Assembly: GCA_029879825.1 (NCBI GenBank)
Contig: JAOUPL010000029.1
Coordinates: 1 to 12,356 of the forward strand
DNA: 12,356 bases
Reading direction: 5' to 3'
Source: Candidatus Bathyarchaeota archaeon
GTDB taxonomy: Archaea > Thermoproteota > Bathyarchaeia > Bathyarchaeales > Bathyarchaeaceae
Shown here: piece by piece, positions 1 through 6,916 of the stretch
Layout of the letters: each line of letters begins with the position of its first letter
Position numbering within the stretch: position 1 is the stretch's first letter
Translations under genes and position numbers: made by a program
The notes under the pieces: generated by a model
What the model was told of the DNA's origin: nothing
Databases searched by the model: none
Seen by the model: the letters and a program-made list of their open reading frames with translations, nothing else

Positions 1-2
1 GA

Positions 3-1043
3 AGATTTGAGGACGCAAGAGAAATCTTGTTGACGTTCAAGCGCTATTGTCATAATGGCATTATCCCAAATCGATTTCCAGACAGAGCTGGAGACACGCC
101 GATTTACAACACTGTAGACGCCACCCTGTGGTTCTTTAACGCAATTCTTCAATACCTTAAATATACCGGCGACTTCGATTTTGTCCAAAAGGAATTATGG
201 GATACACTGAAGACAATAATCGAAAACCACGTTCGCGGAACCGTATACAGCATACACATGGAAGACGACGGTTTAATCGCCCATGGTCCACAACTAACTT
301 GGATGGACGCTACTGCAAATAACCATTTTGTCACACCGAGAGACGGGAAGGCTGTTGAAATTCAAGCCTTGTGGTATAACGCCTTAAAAACTATGGAACT
401 CCTAGCAAAACGCTTCGACCAAAAAGACGAACAAGAAACATATTCTAGCATGGCTGAAAAGGCTGCTAAGAGCTTTATAGAAAAGTTTTGGAATTCTGAG
501 AAAGGTTTTCTCTTTGATGTAGTGCATAAGGAACAAACGGATTCATCGTTAAGGCCAAACCAAGTGATAGCGGCTGCGTTGGACTTCTCTGTGCTTGGCA
601 GAGAGAGAAAAGAAGAGATCGTTGAAATAGTCTGGAAAAAATTGTTGGGAACCTACGGACTGAAAACCCTACCTGACGATGATCCACGCTATGTTGGAGA
701 ATACTTTGGCGACTGGAATCGTCGCGGCAACGCATATCACAATGGAACCGTTTGGGCTTGGCTTATAGGACCCTTCACAACGGCCTTCTTGACAACCAAA
801 AATCACGAGGAACATTGGCGAAACTTCGCTTTCAAAAACTTTTTGCAACCCCTCTTCCAAGAAGAAATATTCAAAGCTGGCCTTGGAACAATAAGCGAAA
901 TATTCGACGGAAACCAGCCTCACTCACCTAGAGGCTGTATTGCTCAAGCTTGGAGCGTGGCAGAACCGTTGAGGGCTTTAGTTGAAGATGTTGCGTTGAA
1001 GAGGCCTCCACACGAGCGAGAAGTTTTGGAGATTCTTAGTTAG
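3..1043 (+). CDS. Glycogen debranching enzyme, C-terminal part (amylo-alpha-1,6-glucosidase, GDE_C), left-truncated
   Basis: The reading frame is open from base 3 (R-F-E-D-A-R-E-I-L...), so the start lies outside the window and the TTG at 27 is not a real start. The 346 visible residues look like the (alpha/alpha)6-barrel catalytic domain of archaeal/bacterial debranching enzymes, which hydrolyse alpha-1,6 branch points of glycogen in the cytoplasm. Recognisable blocks are RFPDRAGDTPIYNTVDATLWF near the visible N-terminus, TWMDA, RPNQVIAA, GNAYHNGTVWAWLIGPF and, close to the C-terminus, SEIFDGNQPHSPRGCIAQAWS. Family members are usually about 600-700 residues, so roughly the first half is missing from view. 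The next gene, a GH57 amylase, follows 87 bp downstream on the same strand, which fits a glycogen-degradation operon. No frameshift is seen. The family call is firm; exact specificity (debranching versus another GH15/GH133-like glucosidase) is inferred. Confidence 0.88.
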   Translation, partial: RFEDAREILLTFKRYCHNGIIPNRFPDRAGDTPIYNTVDATLWFFNAILQYLKYTGDFDFVQKELWDTLKTIIENHVRGTVYSIHMEDDGLIAHGPQLTWMDATANNHFVTPRDGKAVEIQALWYNALKTMELLAKRFDQKDEQETYSSMAEKAAKSFIEKFWNSEKGFLFDVVHKEQTDSSLRPNQVIAAALDFSVLGRERKEEIVEIVWKKLLGTYGLKTLPDDDPRYVGEYFGDWNRRGNAYHNGTVWAWLIGPFTTAFLTTKNHEEHWRNFAFKNFLQPLFQEEIFKAGLGTISEIFDGNQPHSPRGCIAQAWSVAEPLRALVEDVALKRPPHEREVLEILS

Positions 1044-1050
1044 TAGTAGA

Positions 1051-1072
1051 TAAGAAATTATAAAAGGAGGAG
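1051..1072 (+). promoter_or_regulatory. Possible internal TATA box overlapping an orphan GGAGGAG
   Basis: In the 87-bp gap before the GH57 gene an A/T-rich stretch, AAATTATAAAA (about 1055-1065), looks like an archaeal TATA box. It runs directly into GGAGGAG (1066-1072), a strong Shine-Dalgarno motif. The GH57 start at 1131 lies about 58 bp further on, too far for that motif to serve it. If the TATA box is used, transcription would start near 1090 and leave a leader of about 40 nt. If the operon is read through, the motif would instead drive a tiny TTG reading frame at 1080. Confidence 0.3.
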
Positions 1073-1130
1073 ACACAATTTGCTTTGCGAAATCGTGATT
1101 CAATTCAGCCTTGCATTGTAGTGGTCGGTC

Positions 1131-2729
1131 ATGACAGACGTTTGTCTCATGTTTGAGGTTCATCAACCGTTTAGGTTAAACCGTAATTTTCACTCAGACC
1201 TGCTAGCTCAAGGAACAGTGACAAAAAAAGACCTTTTCGACCTCTACTTTGACCATAAATTGAATCGTTATGTTTTCGAAAGAGCCGTTAAGAAATGTTA
1301 CTTTCCCGCAAATAGCATAATTTTGGAACAAATTGACAGATGTAAAAGGGAGCGAAAACAGTTCAAGGTGGCCTACGGCATATCTGGAGTTTTCATTGAG
1401 CAGTGTGAGCGTTGGAGTCCGGACCTTCTAGAATCCTTCAAGCAACTTGCCGAATCAGGTTGCGTCGAGTTTTTGGATGAACCATATTATCATTCGTTGG
1501 CTAGTCTCCATGGAACAGACCGATCAGAGTTCGTGGAACAGGTCGAAATGCACCGTCAACTCATGAAGGATTTATTTAGTTACGAACCGCGGGTTGTTGA
1601 GAACACAGAATGTTTGTACAACAACGCCGTAGCAAAGACTATGGAGGGAATGGGTTACGAGGCTACAGTCACGGAAGGTGTTGAAAGAATTCTTCGGTGG
1701 AGAAGCCCCAACTACGTATATAAGGCTAAAGATTCGAATCTTCGCGTTCTACTTCGCAACTACCGCCTCTCCGACGACATAGGGTTCCGCTTCTCCTCAA
1801 CTTGGTGGGAAAAGTGGCCGTTAAACGCAAGCAAGTACGCCAGCTGGTTGGCAGCAGTCTCAGGGCAGGTAATTGTCCTCTTCATCGATTACGAAACCTT
1901 TGGTGAGCATCACTGGCCAGAAAGCGGAATCCACGAATTCTTAAGATGGTTGCCAGGCGAAGTAAACAAATGGGGCCATCTGCAATGGTGTACTCCCTCA
2001 GAAGTTGTCCACCGACACACTCCGGTCGGCGAAATCGATGTTCACGAATACAACACAATTTCTTGGGCTGACCTTGAACGTGACCCCACAGCTTGGATTG
2101 CCAATCCTATGCAAACAATTTGCTACGAATCTCTGAAAGAGTTAGAACAGTTGGTGAAGGGTACGGGGGATGAAGACTTGATCAGATTGTGGCGATACCT
2201 TCAGATGAGCGATCATCTCTATTACATGAGCATAAAAGGAGGCGGCCCAGGGGATGTGCACTGCTACTTCAACCCCATGGGTAGCCCCGTCGAAGCCTTC
2301 ACAGTTTATTCAAGAATCCTCTCCGACCTTGAAGCCAGAATCCTCGTAGAACTAGAAAAACCCGAACTTGCGGCAAAGAGGATGTTACGACGACTTCCAG
2401 TTGGAAAAGGCTTCACCTTCTTTTACGAGTTTGCGCGACCCTCGGGTTTAACAGTTCACAGCATAGATGAATTTTATTCAACCCTCAAGACAATTGACAC
2501 AAGTTCTATTCGATTTCACATGGAACGGGGAGACTTTGAGCGTTGGCTTCGCCAAGTCGTCGGCGACGATAAGCTAGCTGATGAATTAATAAGCATATCC
2601 AATCAAAAATTGAGGGGCGAGGTCCTACGCAAAAGAATTCTTGCAACCATAGAAAGAAGGATTAAGGAACTTGAAGGAATTACTACTAAAGCTTCAACTA
2701 GAACTAAACGTCGTGGAGGCCCTAGATAA
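1131..2729 (+). CDS. GH57 family alpha-amylase-like glycosidase with C-terminal DUF5752-like domain
   Basis: This is a 532-residue GH57 glycoside hydrolase, a retaining cytoplasmic enzyme acting on alpha-1,4-glucans. Conserved regions are visible in order: H11-Q-P near the N-terminus, VEFLDEPYYHS (112-122), VVENTECLYNN (155-165) with E160 as expected nucleophile, and FIDYETFGEHH (251-261) with D253 as expected acid/base. The ENTE-x-(L/I)YNN pattern is like the Methanocaldococcus-type amylase group rather than 4-alpha-glucanotransferases, but substrate is inferred. After the catalytic part, residues about 421-516 form a separate domain with FHMERGDFERW (462-472) and NQKLRG (491-496). The same domain occurs in two other genes here (8358-8678 and 8869-9429). 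A short basic tail (KASTRTKRR) follows. The ATG at 1131 is chosen because an in-frame TAG at 1119-1121 blocks upstream starts; its Shine-Dalgarno is weak (GTGG about 1121). The unknown gene at 2731 starts essentially at its stop. Confidence 0.9.
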   Translation: MTDVCLMFEVHQPFRLNRNFHSDLLAQGTVTKKDLFDLYFDHKLNRYVFERAVKKCYFPANSIILEQIDRCKRERKQFKVAYGISGVFIEQCERWSPDLLESFKQLAESGCVEFLDEPYYHSLASLHGTDRSEFVEQVEMHRQLMKDLFSYEPRVVENTECLYNNAVAKTMEGMGYEATVTEGVERILRWRSPNYVYKAKDSNLRVLLRNYRLSDDIGFRFSSTWWEKWPLNASKYASWLAAVSGQVIVLFIDYETFGEHHWPESGIHEFLRWLPGEVNKWGHLQWCTPSEVVHRHTPVGEIDVHEYNTISWADLERDPTAWIANPMQTICYESLKELEQLVKGTGDEDLIRLWRYLQMSDHLYYMSIKGGGPGDVHCYFNPMGSPVEAFTVYSRILSDLEARILVELEKPELAAKRMLRRLPVGKGFTFFYEFARPSGLTVHSIDEFYSTLKTIDTSSIRFHMERGDFERWLRQVVGDDKLADELISISNQKLRGEVLRKRILATIERRIKELEGITTKASTRTKRRGGPR

Positions 2730-2730
2730 T

Positions 2731-4089
2731 TTGAATGAAGATTTGATTGTTGCGCCAAGCATTGGAGGTTCTTACATTTATGCAGCCAACACGGCTGCTG
2801 CCTTCCTAAAGAAGAAAGTCTATCCCTATCTTCCTGCGCCTCCTCCACGTTTCGTAGAATTTAAAACATACACGCCTGACGAAGCCTTGAATCTTGACTT
2901 AAATGAACAATGCCGAAAAATTACTGGATTATACGACGATTTTGTGAAAGACCGCAAGTTTGACGCCATACTTTTTGGCGCTCCGAACGGCGGAATCGTG
3001 AATCTAGCCACTGCCATGGGAATACCCTACCTCTGCTCTCAGTTTCGAGTTCCAGTCTCAATCGAATCTGAGTCTGTGAGCAGAGATAGCCTTGAACCCT
3101 ATGCAAAGGTTGTAAAGCTTTTGGGGAAAAGTTGGACGATCAGGCATCCGTGGAGTTCAGTTTGCTGTCTTGTTGACCCCGTTCACGACCGAATGGACTT
3201 AGGAGTATACGCTCATGTTCGATCAAAATTCATCGAAGTTCCGCCAGTCTATAAAGAGTTTATTCAGAAGCATCTTAAGCCCGGAGGCACCTTGATCTTT
3301 GTTAACGTAACCTATCCTTGGACCAAATACCGTTTGGGAGATCACACATATCTACAGGTCGGGGGCTTGGGAGAAATTGCGCCAAAAGAATACTTGAAGG
3401 GCTCTGAACGGTTGAACCAATTTCTCGCGATGCAAGGAGCAGATCATCAAGGCGGTTGGAATCTTCCAAACTATGAACTTGTGCGGAGACCTGAGTCTGA
3501 ATGGGGCGTGGAACCAGAGCTCAAAGATGCCGTGCTGCAATATTGCAAGCAAAGAGGTTACGATCTACTGTACCTAGAACACAGTCATCCAGCCGGATTT
3601 AACATCCTTGCGGCCCACGCATTGCATCTAAAACACACCGCGGACGGGGGAAAATGTGGAGGATATCTCGTCAACGTTTTTTGGGCTCTCTGCCCTGTGC
3701 TAACCTTGCGAGCTAGACTTCTAAGTTGCTGGTCCACTTTCACTGATAAAGCCTCTTTGAAAATCTTGGAGCAGCAGCTTCGTCGGTTGACAAAAGATTT
3801 TCCCAACGTTCCCAAGAAAGCGATTCTCGGTTACTACTGGAGTCATCCAGGAGCGAAAATGTTGGACATTGTTCCTCCGAGTGGTTGGTTGAAAACGCTT
3901 TCCAGATACATCTCTCCAGAAGACATTCGGATCCCTGCGATCCATGATCTGGAAAACACTACTCACGACATATTCAAGTATGAAGACGAGCTCTACGGGG
4001 AGAGCGAAAAATATGCTGGAAAAGAGAGCTCTTACAATGTTACGATAGAAGACCTAAAATCTCTTCCAGCGTTACGAGCAGCACAATGA
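2731..4089 (+). CDS. Unrecognised conserved-looking protein in the glycogen operon
   Basis: A 452-residue frame starts 1 bp after the GH57 stop. I prefer the TTG at 2731, because GTGGAGG (2713-2719) sits 11 nt upstream. An in-frame TTG at 2671 would add 20 residues and overlap the GH57 gene by 59 bp. I do not recognise the family. Visible traits: a soluble protein with no signal peptide or membrane helix; an N-terminal IVAPSIGGSYIYAANTA; a possible Rossmann-like strand-loop-helix AILFGAPNGGIVNLATAMG; VCCLVDPVHDRMDLG; HLKPGGTLIFVNVTYPW; and histidine- and tryptophan-rich C-terminal segments LEHSHPAGFN and YYWSHPGAKMLDIVPPSGW. The LKPGGTLIF piece superficially resembles a late motif of class I methyltransferases, but no convincing SAM-binding motif precedes it in the right order. 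Tight coupling to debranching enzyme and amylase suggests a role in alpha-glucan or sugar-phosphate metabolism. That is inferred from context only. Confidence 0.7.
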   Translation: MNEDLIVAPSIGGSYIYAANTAAAFLKKKVYPYLPAPPPRFVEFKTYTPDEALNLDLNEQCRKITGLYDDFVKDRKFDAILFGAPNGGIVNLATAMGIPYLCSQFRVPVSIESESVSRDSLEPYAKVVKLLGKSWTIRHPWSSVCCLVDPVHDRMDLGVYAHVRSKFIEVPPVYKEFIQKHLKPGGTLIFVNVTYPWTKYRLGDHTYLQVGGLGEIAPKEYLKGSERLNQFLAMQGADHQGGWNLPNYELVRRPESEWGVEPELKDAVLQYCKQRGYDLLYLEHSHPAGFNILAAHALHLKHTADGGKCGGYLVNVFWALCPVLTLRARLLSCWSTFTDKASLKILEQQLRRLTKDFPNVPKKAILGYYWSHPGAKMLDIVPPSGWLKTLSRYISPEDIRIPAIHDLENTTHDIFKYEDELYGESEKYAGKESSYNVTIEDLKSLPALRAAQ

Positions 4090-4384
4090 AACGTGTTTTT
4101 CGCATCGTAAATGTGATCTTGGGCAACTTCCGTTTTATGAAGAATAGTTGGATGGGGCAATATTTCACCATCTGAATTTTGCGTTCATATTTTCAATTCG
4201 TAAGGCAGTTAAATAACACGGCATCAAAATCTCAACAAAAACATGAAGGAAAAACATTTGAACGCATTATGTAATGTTGCCACTATGCATAATACATTAT
4301 ATAGTAGTAGTTTCAGAATACAAAATTACATGGACATCGGATCATTCGCTCGTCGCTATAGGCACGGGGAACTGGTGCGTCTGA
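4090..4384 (+). promoter_or_regulatory. Intergenic region with promoter and inverted repeats upstream of the GT4 gene
   Basis: No gene is seen in these 295 bp. A T5 tract at about 4095-4099, just after the upstream stop, may act as an archaeal terminator. The best TATA box is ACATTATATA (4294-4303), placing the transcript start near 4328 and giving a leader of about 55 nt. Two short inverted repeats lie here: CATTATGTAATG (4265-4276, 5-bp arms around TG) and ATAATACATTAT (4289-4300, 5-bp arms around AC). The second overlaps the TATA box. CATTATGTAATG is also partly repeated as CATTATATAGTA (4295-4306; 9 of 12 identical) exactly 30 bp downstream. This arrangement is what a repressor site over a promoter looks like, but A/T richness raises the chance of coincidence. 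Confidence 0.45.
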
Positions 4385-5548
4385 ATGAAGGTTTGCATGC
4401 TTAGTTGGGAGTTCCCACCTCGAGTCATAGGTGGAATCGCTCGTCACTGTGAAGGCTTAGCCAAAGCCCTCGTTCGTGATGATCATGAAGTACACGTTGT
4501 CACACTAGACTTTCCCGGTTCGCCAAGCTACGAAGAGATTGATGGAGTTAAGGTTTATCGCACTGCAACAGAGTTGGGGCATCCCAACTTTCTCACATGG
4601 GTTCTCTTGTTTAATCATTTTCTGGAGAAGCGGATGGCAGATATAAGCCAACAAGTTGAATTTGAGGTTCTTCATGTTCATGACTGGTTAACCGCCTTCG
4701 CTGGCATTTCCTTTAAGCATCATCTGAAAAAGCCCATGGTTCTCACCGTTCACAGCACTGAGATCGGTAGGGCACAAGGTCTTCATAGCGCCGATTCGTT
4801 CTCTATTGACGGAATAGAATGGTGGGCAGCGTATGAAGCGAGCAGAGTGGTGGTGACTAGCCATTCCATGAAAAGGGAAAGTTGTGATCACTTTCATCTA
4901 CCGTGGGACAAGGTTGATGTAATTCCGAACGCAATCGATACAACAGAGTATAACGCATCTGTTGACAGAGGAGTAGTTAGGGCGCGGTATGGAGTTGGCT
5001 GGGGCGAGAAACTGGTTCTTTGTGTGGGGCGATTGGTTCCTCAAAAAGGGATAGAACACTTTATCAGGGCTATTCCCCTGATAGCTCAGAGTTATCCAGA
5101 AGCAAAATTCATCATTGTCGGTGAAGGATGGTCAAGAGACTACTTAGAGAGTGTTGCCCAATCTACGGGACATAGGTGGAAAATTTTGTTTACAGGTTTC
5201 ATTTCAGACGCAGAAGTGATAGCACTCATGACCAGCGCTGACGTTTTAGTTATTCCTTCTATTTATGAACCGTTTGGAATAGTTGCCTTAGAAGGAATGG
5301 CTACAGGTGTTCCTGTAGTGGCAAGCCAAGTTGGTGGCTTAGCCGAGGTGATAGAACACGATCGCACAGGAATTTTTGTGCACCCGAGAAACCCTGAGTC
5401 GATTGCTTGGGGAGTTGCCCGCGTTTTGTCTAACTCAGACCATGCTAGATGGTTAACTCAAAATGCTAGAGAAATACTCCACAAGACTTATAGTTGGGAA
5501 GCCGTCGCTATGAAAACTGTCGAAGTTTATAAAAAAGCGGTGGGATAG
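4385..5548 (+). CDS. GT4 family glycosyltransferase, candidate glycogen synthase
   Basis: This 387-residue GT-B fold retaining glycosyltransferase probably transfers glucose from a nucleotide sugar to an alpha-glucan. The N-terminal Rossmann domain opens with SWEFPPRVIGGIARH (7-21), whose G16-G17 loop faces the donor. HDW (99-101) and HSTEIGR (123-129) follow. The C-terminal domain carries GRLVPQKG (215-222) with donor-phosphate-binding R216 and K221, and the EX7E motif EPFGIVALE with E295 and E303. ATG 4385 follows GGTG (about 4372-4375) and begins directly with the first beta strand (MKVCMLSW), so the start is well supported. The protein is shorter than classical bacterial GlgA and looks like the archaeal GT4 glucan synthases. 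A trehalose or other glycosyl transfer cannot be excluded. A small winged-helix gene follows after 3 bp. A second, clearly paralogous enzyme lies at 6917-8191. Confidence 0.87.
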   Translation: MKVCMLSWEFPPRVIGGIARHCEGLAKALVRDDHEVHVVTLDFPGSPSYEEIDGVKVYRTATELGHPNFLTWVLLFNHFLEKRMADISQQVEFEVLHVHDWLTAFAGISFKHHLKKPMVLTVHSTEIGRAQGLHSADSFSIDGIEWWAAYEASRVVVTSHSMKRESCDHFHLPWDKVDVIPNAIDTTEYNASVDRGVVRARYGVGWGEKLVLCVGRLVPQKGIEHFIRAIPLIAQSYPEAKFIIVGEGWSRDYLESVAQSTGHRWKILFTGFISDAEVIALMTSADVLVIPSIYEPFGIVALEGMATGVPVVASQVGGLAEVIEHDRTGIFVHPRNPESIAWGVARVLSNSDHARWLTQNAREILHKTYSWEAVAMKTVEVYKKAVG

Positions 5549-5551
5549 GAA

Positions 5552-5830
5552 ATGCGCGAAGATCCTTCATCTGGTTACTCATCTGGTCCTGACATACCCG
5601 ATGAAATGCGCCTCCTGTGCATGTTACACAACATCGGCGCAACAGAATCGGGAAAATCGTTAACTATCCAGCAAATTTCAGAGTGGACTAGAATGGATAC
5701 CCCAACACTGCAGTTTCACCTTCAAAAACTGGGTGAGTTAGGCTATGTCCAGTTTGTTCGAGCAGAAGGAATCGACAAGTATCATCTTACGCTCGATGGA
5801 ATCAGAAAAGTGCTGAGCATATACAGTTAG
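5552..5830 (+). CDS. Small winged-helix DNA-binding protein
   Basis: A 92-residue soluble protein has a winged helix-turn-helix covering most of its length. Residues 18-33 form the first helix (DEMRLLCMLHNIGATE). SLTIQQISEWTRMD (36-49) is the scaffold helix and turn, TPTLQFHLQKLGELGYV (50-66) the recognition helix, and RAEGIDKYHLTLDGIRKVL (70-88) the wing and last helix. The organisation resembles MarR/ArsR/PadR-like archaeal regulators, without an obvious ligand domain or metal-binding cysteines. The first 16 residues (rich in S, P, G) look disordered. The ATG at 5552 follows the GT4 stop by 3 bp, with GGTGGGA (5539-5545) as ribosome binding site, so the two genes are surely co-transcribed. 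The inverted repeats at the GT4 promoter (4265-4300) are natural candidate sites for autoregulation, which is inference. It converges with galT, with only 14 bp between the stops. Confidence 0.8.
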   Translation: MREDPSSGYSSGPDIPDEMRLLCMLHNIGATESGKSLTIQQISEWTRMDTPTLQFHLQKLGELGYVQFVRAEGIDKYHLTLDGIRKVLSIYS

Positions 5831-5844
5831 CGTTTTAACATTGG

Positions 5845-6888
5845 CTACAACTTTTTCTCTTCTGCCCGAACTGCCTCCTTAAGTTCTGTGGCGGCATCTT
5901 CTGGAGGAACAACGTTTATGAACATTCCTGTGCTCTTCTCGAAACCAGCCCATATCGCCAGCCTAGGATAAACTTCCAAATGCCAGTGATAGTAATCCTG
6001 TGCCTTCTTGCTTGACGCCATGTGAAAACCAAAATTGTAGGAAGGATTATTCAACAGCGACTTCAATCCGCCGAAACACGTCCTCAAAGTCTCAGCCAAG
6101 CCTTTTACTTCTTTCTGCGAAATATCCAACAGCGTTGGCTGATGTTTCTTAGGGAAAACCCAAAATTCTAAAGGATGAACACTCGCCCACGGAGCAAAAA
6201 CCACGAAACTTTTGTTTTCCCAAATGAAGCGAGGGCCCTCCTTCTCCCTTCTCAGAATATGGCAAAACAAACACTCGTGGTTTTTCGTCCAAAATCTTTT
6301 ACATGTCCCCAGTTCTTCTTCCAGAATCTTTGGGATAAATGGCGTTGCAATTAGCTGGGTATGAGCGTGAGAGAGGGATGCACCAGCGTCGCGTCCGTGG
6401 TTTCTGAAGATTGAAACATACTCTACGTAGGGCTTCTCGGAAAGGTCGTTTAATCGATCGAGATAAGCGTTTATAACGTGGACTAATTGCGAAGCTCTCG
6501 CCTCACCGGGATGTTCGTCGTGGCGAGGTGATTCTATGAGAACTTCATGGTGGCCGAAAGCTCTTGCAAGAAAGGGGCTTTCTTTAACCCTTATCTTCTC
6601 TTTGTCTGGGGGAGTGAAAGCTGGGTATAAGTTTGGCACGACTCTTACAAGCCAGTTTTTGTGACGGAAACCGTTTTGGTCTTTTTCCCTTCTAATTTTC
6701 CCATTGGAAGAAAGGTATACTAGAACCGCTGGAGGGGTCATATGTTCGTTACCGGGACAGAGGGGGCATACGTCAACCTTTGTTTCTTCATCCTTCTTCA
6801 CAAAGTCGGTGGGTCTTCGCTTCCTTTCTTTAGCAATGACGACCCAACGATTTAGCAAATAATCCTTTCGGATCTCATTACTTCCCAT
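5845..6888 (-). CDS. galT: Galactose-1-phosphate uridylyltransferase family protein (GalT, HIT superfamily)
   Basis: This 347-residue protein is the full length expected for GalT, which exchanges UMP between UDP-glucose and galactose-1-phosphate through a covalent uridylyl-histidine. Seen in sequence: CPLC at 41-44 and a second CLFC at 206-209, likely metal ligands; NHGRDAGASLSHAHTQ (163-178), whose H-A-H-T-Q corresponds to the active-site H-P-H-x-Q of GalT with H176 as nucleophile; and HWHLEVYPRL (301-310) typical of the C-terminal half. The active site therefore looks intact. The start ATG (complement of 6886-6888) has a modest GGAAG upstream. It lies 28 bp downstream of the GT4 gene on the same strand, so it is the last gene of that operon. 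No galactokinase or epimerase is in view, so a broader role in UDP- or ADP-hexose/glucose-1-phosphate exchange for glycogen metabolism is possible. The family also contains ADP-glucose phosphorylases. Confidence 0.88.
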   Translation of the reverse strand: MGSNEIRKDYLLNRWVVIAKERKRRPTDFVKKDEETKVDVCPLCPGNEHMTPPAVLVYLSSNGKIRREKDQNGFRHKNWLVRVVPNLYPAFTPPDKEKIRVKESPFLARAFGHHEVLIESPRHDEHPGEARASQLVHVINAYLDRLNDLSEKPYVEYVSIFRNHGRDAGASLSHAHTQLIATPFIPKILEEELGTCKRFWTKNHECLFCHILRREKEGPRFIWENKSFVVFAPWASVHPLEFWVFPKKHQPTLLDISQKEVKGLAETLRTCFGGLKSLLNNPSYNFGFHMASSKKAQDYYHWHLEVYPRLAIWAGFEKSTGMFINVVPPEDAATELKEAVRAEEKKL

Positions 6889-6916
6889 GGCTTCTCTTCC
6901 AATTCAAAAAACATGT

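Noticed and set aside
475..923. Minus-strand open frames of 84-86 codons inside the debranching enzyme
   Set aside because: They lie wholly opposite a clearly conserved gene, lack ribosome binding sites and resemble no protein; they are shadows.
3280..3330. Methyltransferase identity for the unknown gene, based on LKPGGTLIFVNV
   Set aside because: Only this one late motif fits; no SAM-binding glycine motif with following acidic residue is found in the expected order upstream.
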